In this document: in pieces, positions 40,103 through 45,537 of the stretch
How the letters are laid out: the number at the start of each line of letters is the position of its first letter
Position numbering within the stretch: the first letter of the stretch is position 1
Assembly (NCBI GenBank): GCA_947566645.1
Contig: CANOKL010000035.1
Span: 1 to 45,537, forward strand
Direction of reading: 5' to 3'
Length of the DNA stretch: 45,537 nucleotides
From: an uncultured Lachnospiraceae bacterium
GTDB taxonomy: Bacteria > Bacillota > Clostridia > Lachnospirales > Lachnospiraceae
Made by a program: the position numbers and the translations under genes
The notes under the pieces: model-generated
The model's input: the letters and a program-made list of their open reading frames with translations, nothing else
The model's database searches: none
Told to the model about the DNA's origin: nothing

Positions 40103-41993
40103 ATCTCTCCTCTCCTTTGGAACCAGTCCCAGGGGGAACGGCCATGGGTGTATACCCGAATGGTATTCTTACCGTAACCACAGTTCCATTACCGGGGCTT
40201 CCGGAAATGGAAATCCCGTATTCCTCGCCAAAATAAAGCTTCAGTCTCTGCTGTATATTATATAGTCCGAAGCCGAAGGGCTGTTCCTCCTTTCCCCGGT
40301 CAGAGGAAAGAGCCTCCTGAGCCTTATTCGTGTCTATACCGATTCCATTATCCTCCACTTCAATCAGTATCATCTCCCCCTGCCGGTATCCGCGAATCCG
40401 GATAGCTCCTTTATGGGGAACATTTTTCACGCCATGATAGATTGCATTTTCCACAATGGGCTGAAGCGTAAGCTTTACAATTACTGTTTCCAGAATCTCT
40501 CCAGGAAATTCAATCTGATACGTAATCTTATCTCCGTACCGCATGGACTGAATCTGAAGGTAACTCTCAATATTCTTTATTTCTTCGCTAAGGGGAATCA
40601 GATTCTTCCCATTGCTTAAGGCTGTACGGTAAAATTGTCCGATGGAACGGATCATCTGGAATGCATCCTCTGACTTCTGCATCTTTATCAGTGCGCTGAC
40701 ACTGCTTAACGTATTATAGAGGAAGTGGGGGTTAATCTGTGCCTGCAGAACGGCAAGCTCGTATTTGCGCTTGTCACGCTGTTCCTTATATACCTGGTCC
40801 ACCAGGTTCTTAATCTGACCTGTCATCTTGTTAAATTCCATCGAGAGCATGCCAATCTCATCTTCAGCGTGCACCGGAACACTGACATTTAAGTGTCCCT
40901 GTCCCAGGCTTTTCATGGTATGCGCAAGCTCAGAAAGTGGTCTTGTCACACTGTGCGCCAGGCAGAAAGTGAGCACAGAACTGATCACCACAGCAAATAT
41001 CCCCAGCACATAGACCAGAGAGGTCATGGCCTTTCCCGGCTCCATAAGCGTGCTGACCGGAGTGATTCCGATCATAATCCAGTTCAATGTGTCAATCCTT
41101 GCAGCCGTAATAAAATATTTCTCGCCGCCTATGTTAAAGGTATTCCCGTCCCGGTCTCCTTCTGTCGCCCACTGGAAAAACTCTTCCTTCCCAACATTCT
41201 GCCCTGCTCTCTCATCCTTCTTTTCCTCTGTCTTCGTATCCATTTTCCTGTCTGACCTGTCTGAAAAAAGCTTGACATCTCCCTCCATATCCACAACCAT
41301 ATACTGGCCGTCCTCCTCATAACGAAGAGGCGTGAAGTTCTTACTCAGAAGCTCGGACTTATACTCTATAATAATATAACCCTTAATCTGTCCTGACGGG
41401 TAATCCCGGTAGGGCCTCAGATAAGCAATCCCTCCGTCCTGATATCCGTCCTCACGCTTTTCGTACAGGTCAATCCATCCTGGCTTCGCCTTCTCTCCCT
41501 GTATGTCCTCAAATAACTGCTGGTAAAGCCCTGCCCTTGAGCGGATTCCATTGGAATTCACCATCTCCCCGTCTGCCGCATAGATCGAAATACTGCTGAA
41601 CTGCTGCTTCGGATACAGGGCCTCCAGATAATCCAGGTGGCTCTCCACCCGGATCCGCTGCTTTAAGCGCTGCCCATAGTCTGAATCTTTACTGTCAAGA
41701 AACCATGCCTCCACGTCCTCATTCGTAAACAGAATCTTCGTGATACGCTCCGCATCTGACAAGATCTCCGTGCAATTATCCGACACAATCCGGAACTTCT
41801 GCACATATTCATTACCCACAATTCCCAGTACGGATTTTTCAAAGAAAAAATTAAGTAATATGATGAACGAAAGCATGATAAGAGAAATAAGCACAATATT
41901 AAGAAGGGAAAACTTCTTTGCCAGATTTGGGGACGGGGTATTTTTGAAAATACCCCGTCCCAGATTGAAAATGACCTGTCCCCATTTGCGCAT
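40077..41993 (-). CDS. YesM-type sensor histidine kinase with repeat-encoded N-terminus
   Basis: A 638-residue membrane kinase. TM1 (about 29-52), an extracellular sensor region (about 53-315), TM2 (about 322-348), HAMP (to about 400) with SVTRPLSELAHTMKSLGQGH, the phosphoacceptor His in QAQINPHFLYNTLSSV near 440, and an HATPase domain with VENAIYHG, EDNGIG and PFGFGLYNIQQRL. Residues of about 3-24 ([20 protein letters not shown]) are encoded by repeat R6, which sits in frame at the start of the gene. GGAG lies 9 nt before the ATG at 41993. Without the repeat the protein would start next to TM1, so the element has added or replaced the native start. 12 bp after the AIM24-like gene. Confidence 0.92.
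   Translation of the reverse strand: MRKWGQVIFNLGRGIFKNTPSPNLAKKFSLLNIVLISLIMLSFIILLNFFFEKSVLGIVGNEYVQKFRIVSDNCTEILSDAERITKILFTNEDVEAWFLDSKDSDYGQRLKQRIRVESHLDYLEALYPKQQFSSISIYAADGEMVNSNGIRSRAGLYQQLFEDIQGEKAKPGWIDLYEKREDGYQDGGIAYLRPYRDYPSGQIKGYIIIEYKSELLSKNFTPLRYEEDGQYMVVDMEGDVKLFSDRSDRKMDTKTEEKKDERAGQNVGKEEFFQWATEGDRDGNTFNIGGEKYFITAARIDTLNWIMIGITPVSTLMEPGKAMTSLVYVLGIFAVVISSVLTFCLAHSVTRPLSELAHTMKSLGQGHLNVSVPVHAEDEIGMLSMEFNKMTGQIKNLVDQVYKEQRDKRKYELAVLQAQINPHFLYNTLSSVSALIKMQKSEDAFQMIRSIGQFYRTALSNGKNLIPLSEEIKNIESYLQIQSMRYGDKITYQIEFPGEILETVIVKLTLQPIVENAIYHGVKNVPHKGAIRIRGYRQGEMILIEVEDNGIGIDTNKAQEALSSDRGKEEQPFGFGLYNIQQRLKLYFGEEYGISISGSPGNGTVVTVRIPFGYTPMAVPPGTGSKGEERYEKGTDRR
41925..41987. repeat. Composite palindromic repeat, copy R6
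   Basis: 63 bp: the palindrome core GGGACGGGGTATTTTT (one centre mismatch) joined to CAGATTGAAAATGACCTGTC and CCC. The outer ends ATTTGGGGAC and GACCTGTCCCCATTT... mirror each other except for one G/A swap (GACGG versus GACAGG). It matches R7 (44417-44479) in length and at about nine-tenths of positions. It lies wholly inside the histidine kinase reading frame. Confidence 0.92.
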
Positions 41994-42005
41994 CCTTTCA
42001 AGCTC

Positions 42006-42686
42006 CTATGAGGATGTGGGGATATATGGCCTGATCGCGCCTGCCACGTTACTGATCGGCATGGTCTGAAGCCACACATGTCCCGGACCACTGATGACGG
42101 TATTGAAGATTCCTTCCCCGCCGAACAGCATGTTCTTTACCCCTGGCACACTCTGAATATCCATACTGCAGGTTCCACTCATGGCTGCAAGATATCCGGT
42201 ATCAATTACGATCTGCTGACCGGCCTGAAGCTCATACTCAACCACATGTCCGTCGAATTCGGCAAACATAGTCCCATGGCCGCTTACTTTCTGCATGATG
42301 AAGCCCTCGCCTCCGAACAGTCCGGATCCCAGCTTCTTGCGGAAATGCACAGAAAGCTGCACTCCTGCCTCTGATGCGAGAAATGCGCTCTTCTGGAAAA
42401 TCATGTCCTGTCCCGGCTCAATCTGGAATGCCTTAATCGAACCCGGGAAGCTGGACGCGAATGCAATCATTCCAGGTCCGCCCTGTGCGGTATAGACATT
42501 CTGGAACATCTTTTCTCCTGAAAATGCTCTTCCGAATGCTTTTCCGATTCCGCCGTTGCTGGTGGTCTCCATCAACATGTTCGGCGACATCCAGGACATG
42601 GCTCCGCCCTCCGTAATCATCTTCTCTCCGCCTTCCAGCTCGCAGATCACGACTGGAAGTGTCTCTCCTTGTATCTGGTATCTCAT
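42006..42686 (-). CDS. AIM24/TIGR00266-family protein
   Basis: A 226-residue beta-rich protein. GGAMSWMSPNMLMETTSNGG near residue 27, FSGEKMFQNVYTA near 55, GGEGFIMQKVSGHGTMFAEF near 125 and SGPGHVWLQTMP near 200 match the AIM24 family, whose bacterial function is unknown. No signal peptide or membrane segment. TGGAGGT lies 6 nt before the ATG. It lies 40 bp after murI and 12 bp before the histidine kinase, so these genes may be one transcript. Confidence 0.9.
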   Translation of the reverse strand: MRYQIQGETLPVVICELEGGEKMITEGGAMSWMSPNMLMETTSNGGIGKAFGRAFSGEKMFQNVYTAQGGPGMIAFASSFPGSIKAFQIEPGQDMIFQKSAFLASEAGVQLSVHFRKKLGSGLFGGEGFIMQKVSGHGTMFAEFDGHVVEYELQAGQQIVIDTGYLAAMSGTCSMDIQSVPGVKNMLFGGEGIFNTVISGPGHVWLQTMPISNVAGAIRPYIPTSS

Positions 42687-42726
42687 CCTTCTACCTCCAA
42701 AATATATTTTTTTTTGCTTAAAAATC

Positions 42727-43515
42727 TCATTCCACTATGTCCAGCTGTTCTATATATGTCCCGATACGCTTTTCTTCCTCTTTCGTAACAGGTCTCCCTG
42801 AAAAATAATACTGGATTCTTCCCCTGCTTCCCTTTTCCACGGCGTCTGTCCCTTTTTTTATGCCAAGCTTCCTCATAAGCTGGCGGATTGTTCCCGCATT
42901 TCCATCCACAAGCTGTACTTTATCCGAAAATATCCTTTTATAATATGCTTTAAAATAGTTAAAGTGCGTGCATCCAAGGACAAATGCCTTATAATTTTCC
43001 GGGGAGTAGTCTTTCAGCTCGTTCCTGAGGTACTCTGTAATCGCCTCTGTATGAAAATCCCCTCTTTCTGCAAACCGTACAAGTCCTGGAAGCGCCACAA
43101 GATCCACCCGGTCTTCCCGGTCCACCTGCTCTAAGAGATGATGGAGCTTGTCCCCGGCAATCGTTACCGGAGTGGCCGCCACAAGAATCCTTCCCGGAAG
43201 ATGTCCGTAGACCTCCACTGCCTGCTTCACTGCAGGCTCCATGCCAATAATCGGCACCGGGAAACGGCTTCTGTACTCCTTCGTGGCAACACTGGTCGCC
43301 GTGTTGCAGGCAATCACAATTGCATCCACCTGCTTATCCAGCATGAATCGGATGATCTCATCTATATAGCCTCTGATCTGCTCTCCAGTCTTTTCCCCGT
43401 ATGGTACATGCTCCTCATCCGCATAATAGATGAACTCAGCTTCCGGAAGTTCCCTGCGCGCCTGATGAAGAACCGATAAACCTCCCATCCCTGAATCAAA
43501 TATTCCTACCCTCAT
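42727..43515 (-). CDS. murI: Glutamate racemase
   Basis: A 262-residue cofactor-free racemase making D-glutamate for peptidoglycan. FDSGMGGLSVL near residue 6, the first catalytic Cys in VIACNTATSVA near 68 and the second in VLGCTHFNYF near 180 are present, with PIIGMEPAVKQA between. The length is normal. AGGAGT lies 8 nt before the ATG. It leads a run of same-strand genes (AIM24-like, kinase, regulator). Confidence 0.96.
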   Translation of the reverse strand: MRVGIFDSGMGGLSVLHQARRELPEAEFIYYADEEHVPYGEKTGEQIRGYIDEIIRFMLDKQVDAIVIACNTATSVATKEYRSRFPVPIIGMEPAVKQAVEVYGHLPGRILVAATPVTIAGDKLHHLLEQVDREDRVDLVALPGLVRFAERGDFHTEAITEYLRNELKDYSPENYKAFVLGCTHFNYFKAYYKRIFSDKVQLVDGNAGTIRQLMRKLGIKKGTDAVEKGSRGRIQYYFSGRPVTKEEEKRIGTYIEQLDIVE

Positions 43516-43546
43516 TGCTCTTACTCCTGTGTACCTGAAATTTATC

Positions 43547-43627
43547 GTTACTATTCACGGAATACCCTCGCTTCGCTAGGGCAGACCCTGCGCAGCTTAC
43601 GCGCATTCCTGAGCCGTGAATAGTAAC
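43547..43627. repeat. 81-bp inverted-repeat element
   Basis: Perfect 14-bp terminal inverted repeats GTTACTATTCACGG (43547-43560) and CCGTGAATAGTAAC (43614-43627), with an inner hairpin CCCTCGC...AGGG. It has no coding capacity. It lies between the divergent murI and TRIC genes. The clearest member of a family with copies suggested at 22310, 20847 and 2164. Confidence 0.85.
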
Positions 43628-43667
43628 ATTCCCTTTGCGCCTCTATAAGTATTGTAACATATTTCTA

Positions 43668-43696
43668 TTGACATGTCCGATTAATTTTAGTATCAT
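43668..43696 (+). promoter_or_regulatory. Promoter of the TRIC channel gene
   Basis: TTGACA (43668-43673), 17-bp spacer, TATCAT (43691-43696), about 75 bp before the ATG. Confidence 0.8.
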
Positions 43697-43770
43697 TAAT
43701 ATCAATTTTGGAGTACGCTCTGTTTTTATAGAATCCACAAATATTAATATAGAAAGGACAGATAACAGAC

Positions 43771-44418
43771 ATGATAAATACATCCCTGCTCTTTGCAATG
43801 GAACTAATCGGTACAATTGCCTTTGCCTGTTCAGGGGCCCTGGTCGGAATCCGCAAGAAGCTGGATCTTCTCGGAGTCATCGTACTCGCCGTCATTACAG
43901 CCACCGGCGGCGGCATGTTCCGGGACATCCTCATCGGAAATGTCCCGCCAGCACTCTTTAGAAATCCCTTCTATGCCGGAGTCGCCGTACTGGCCGCCAT
44001 CCTGATCTTCTTCACCATACAGTCAAAAAGGCTGCTTAAAACATTCATGCAGATCGAGCGTTATAACCAGGTCTTCAATTCCCTGGACGCCATCGGCCTT
44101 GGCGCCTTCACCGTAGTCGGAGTGGACACGGCAATCACCTATAATATTGATCACTATTTCTTCCTTACAATCTTTGTGGGAGTCATCACTGGCGTGGGAG
44201 GCGGACTGATAAGGGACATCATGGTCTGCGAAATTCCTTCTATATTAAAAGAGCATATCTATGCCTGCGCCTCACTCGCCGGAGCGCTCCTCTATGCCGG
44301 GACATGGCAGATATTCGATCCCGATATCGCCATGATAACAAGTGCATTGATCGTAATCGCAATCCGCATGCTGGCCAGACACTACGACTGGAACCTTCCC
44401 CATAGCAAACTATCCTAA
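43771..44418 (+). CDS. TRIC-type cation channel family protein (UPF0126)
   Basis: A 215-residue membrane protein made of two related halves of three helices plus a seventh. The repeated signature is visible: ITATGGGMFRDILIGNVPPA near residue 49 and ITGVGGGLIRDIMVCEIPSI near 136, each a GGG-RD glycine kink followed by a short loop. Family members (YicG, TRIC homologues) form trimeric K+-conducting channels. AGAAAGG lies upstream of the ATG. The TAA stop shares its last bases with palindrome R7. Confidence 0.92.
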   Translation: MINTSLLFAMELIGTIAFACSGALVGIRKKLDLLGVIVLAVITATGGGMFRDILIGNVPPALFRNPFYAGVAVLAAILIFFTIQSKRLLKTFMQIERYNQVFNSLDAIGLGAFTVVGVDTAITYNIDHYFFLTIFVGVITGVGGGLIRDIMVCEIPSILKEHIYACASLAGALLYAGTWQIFDPDIAMITSALIVIAIRMLARHYDWNLPHSKLS

Positions 44419-44479
44419 TTGGGGACGGGGCATTTTTAAAAATGCCCCGTCCCAGATTGAAAATGACCTGTCCCCAATT
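44417..44479. repeat. Composite palindromic repeat, copy R7
   Basis: 63 bp with the same plan as R6: AATTGGGGACGGGGCATTTT palindrome core, then CAGATTGAAAATGACCTGTC and CCCAATT. It exactly fills the space between the convergent TRIC and GGDEF genes, overlapping one stop codon and ending 2 bp from the other. Confidence 0.94.
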
Positions 44480-44481
44480 CG

Positions 44482-45372
44482 TTATTTCCAGGCAACCTGG
44501 TTTTTTCCGGCCTTTTTTGCCTCCTGGAGCATTGTCTCTGCGGCTTTTACATAAGATTCATACTCGTCTCTGATCTGTGGGATTACCGTAACTCCGCCGA
44601 TGCTGACTGTCAGCCATTCCGAAGCCTCTGTTTTATTGGTAATATGAAGGTTTTCGACTTCCTGGCAGATTTTTCGTAAATGTCCGGATACATCGTCGGC
44701 TGTTCCGCCCAGGATAATGGCGATAAACCGGTCTCCTTCGTAGCGGGCAAAAAAGTCTGTGCTTCTCTTTAACTCCGGCATTATGAGTTTGGCTACTCTT
44801 GCCAGTGCTTTGTCTCCGGCCGGATACCCGTATGTATCGTTATAGGCTCTGAACTCATCAAGATCAAACATACAGATAGAGATGGGAACCTGCAGACGGA
44901 CCGCTTCCCTCCATTTCACAATGTTATGAAGCTCATAGCGACGTCTGCTTGACACGCCGGTCAGCTGATCTGTCATGGCCTGCTCCCGCTCCTCGTGAAT
45001 TCTGTATTCATACAGCTTTATATATGTATAGATTCTTGATCTTACAAGCATTGGCTTAAACGGGCTTGTAATATAGTCAACAGCCCCCAGCATAACTCCA
45101 CGCTCTTCCTCCCCGGCCCGGGCAGAATCTGCAATGACGAGAATCGGGAAATTCCGTGACACCACCTTTTCCTGCAGCTCTTTAAGCAGCAGGAAATCTG
45201 TCATCTCAGGTATGGCTTCTGACAGAAGAATTAAGGAATATCTTCCACTATTTGCTTCTTCAAGACCACCCTTCGCAGTATCTGAAATCTTAATTTCATA
45301 GTCTTCTTCCAGAATCTCTTTTAAGAGGTCTGCTTCTTCAAGATTTTTGTCAATAATTAGTATTTTTTGCAT
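44482..45372 (-). CDS. Receiver-GGDEF protein with degenerate signature motifs
   Basis: A 296-residue protein. The N-terminal receiver fold (about 1-120) has acidic residues at the start (IIDKNLEEADLL) and the Lys in ITSPFKPMLV, but the phosphoacceptor position reads ILLSEAIPEM, Ser in place of Asp. The C-terminal GGDEF domain (about 130-295) keeps DQLTGVSSRRRY, FDLDEFRAYNDTYGYPAGD and VSIGGVTVI, but the active-site loop reads RYEGDRF instead of RYGGDEF. It is therefore probably not phosphorylated and may not make c-di-GMP; it could bind GTP or act as a sensor by protein contact. It begins about 95 bp from palindrome R8. Confidence 0.88.
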   Translation of the reverse strand: MQKILIIDKNLEEADLLKEILEEDYEIKISDTAKGGLEEANSGRYSLILLSEAIPEMTDFLLLKELQEKVVSRNFPILVIADSARAGEEERGVMLGAVDYITSPFKPMLVRSRIYTYIKLYEYRIHEEREQAMTDQLTGVSSRRRYELHNIVKWREAVRLQVPISICMFDLDEFRAYNDTYGYPAGDKALARVAKLIMPELKRSTDFFARYEGDRFIAIILGGTADDVSGHLRKICQEVENLHITNKTEASEWLTVSIGGVTVIPQIRDEYESYVKAAETMLQEAKKAGKNQVAWK

Positions 45373-45464
45373 TTTTCGTTACACTCTCCTTACAAGTTAC
45401 TGTTTTCTGCAGCCTTTTCAAATTTCACTATTCAAAATTATAGCCCACCTACATAAAAAAGGCA

Positions 45465-45537
45465 AGTCGGGGACGGGGTATTTTTAAAAAAAAACCCAAC
45501 CCCACACCCCCAAAAAAAAATTGGTTGTTAGATTTTT
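45465..45537. repeat. GGGGACGGGG palindrome R8, broken by the window end
   Basis: The left arm GTCGGGGACGGGGTATTTTT is intact, but the right arm is replaced by A-runs and C-rich low-complexity sequence (AAAAAAAAACCCAACCCC...). This is the pattern of a read or assembly failing inside a strong hairpin, so the last 50 bases should not be trusted. Confidence 0.8.

Noticed and set aside
41663..42091. 142-residue frame at the kinase start
   Set aside because: Out-of-frame shadow of the kinase and AIM24-like genes containing the repeat; no domain.

Overview
The window looks like one contig from a Gram-positive anaerobe of the order Clostridiales, most likely a gut Lachnospiraceae. The reasons are strong AGGAGG-type ribosome sites with ATG/GTG/TTG starts, sigma-A promoters with 17-bp spacers, a T-box-controlled trp operon, ECF-type vitamin uptake, YesN/YesM-type two-component control of a sugar ABC transporter, CotH and FIVAR-repeat surface proteins, and a tRNA-Arg gene without encoded CCA. 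The genus cannot be named from the sequence alone.

Layout. 1-3.5 kb: a minus-strand operon of a His/Cys-rich COG0523 GTPase (zinc-chaperone type), an aldo/keto reductase and a second COG0523-type GTPase. 3.5-7.6 kb: T-box leader (Trp specifier) followed by trpC-trpF-trpB-trpA, without trpE/G/D. 7.6-17.4 kb: a 2101-residue secreted beta-helix/FIVAR protein, two paralogous AraC regulators and an alpha/beta-hydrolase-SGNH fusion. 17.4-24.4 kb: small genes, an ECF S component, a CotH / DUF4956 / VTC-type polyphosphate polymerase operon, a nitroreductase, a Uma2 protein, tRNA-Arg, and two loci that look like type I toxin-antitoxin modules. 24.4-29.8 kb: a polyamine operon (regulator-potA-potB-potC-potD). 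29.8-32.6 kb: an AT-rich XRE / ImmA-IrrE / PIN cassette bracketed by 62-bp direct repeats, plus two small ORFs. 32.7-33.6 kb: pyridoxal kinase. 33.6-42 kb: a sugar-uptake locus (permeases, substrate-binding protein, glycosidase-like protein, response regulator, histidine kinase) in which two genes are broken. 42-45.4 kb: AIM24-like protein, glutamate racemase, a TRIC-type channel, and a receiver-GGDEF protein with both signature motifs degraded.

The most striking signal crosses gene boundaries. A perfect or near-perfect palindrome with half-site TTGGGGACGGGGYATTTTT occurs eight times in 45.5 kb, almost always touching a gene end. In several genes it is translated: TrpA, an AraC regulator and the Uma2 protein end in the same GTG(Y/H)F tail, pyridoxal kinase ends in the related GTPCF, and a histidine kinase takes its N-terminus from a 63-bp composite copy. 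A second, weaker inverted-repeat family (ends like GTTACTATTCACGG) lies in other intergenic gaps. The last ~50 bp of the window, inside the eighth palindrome, looks like corrupted contig-end sequence.
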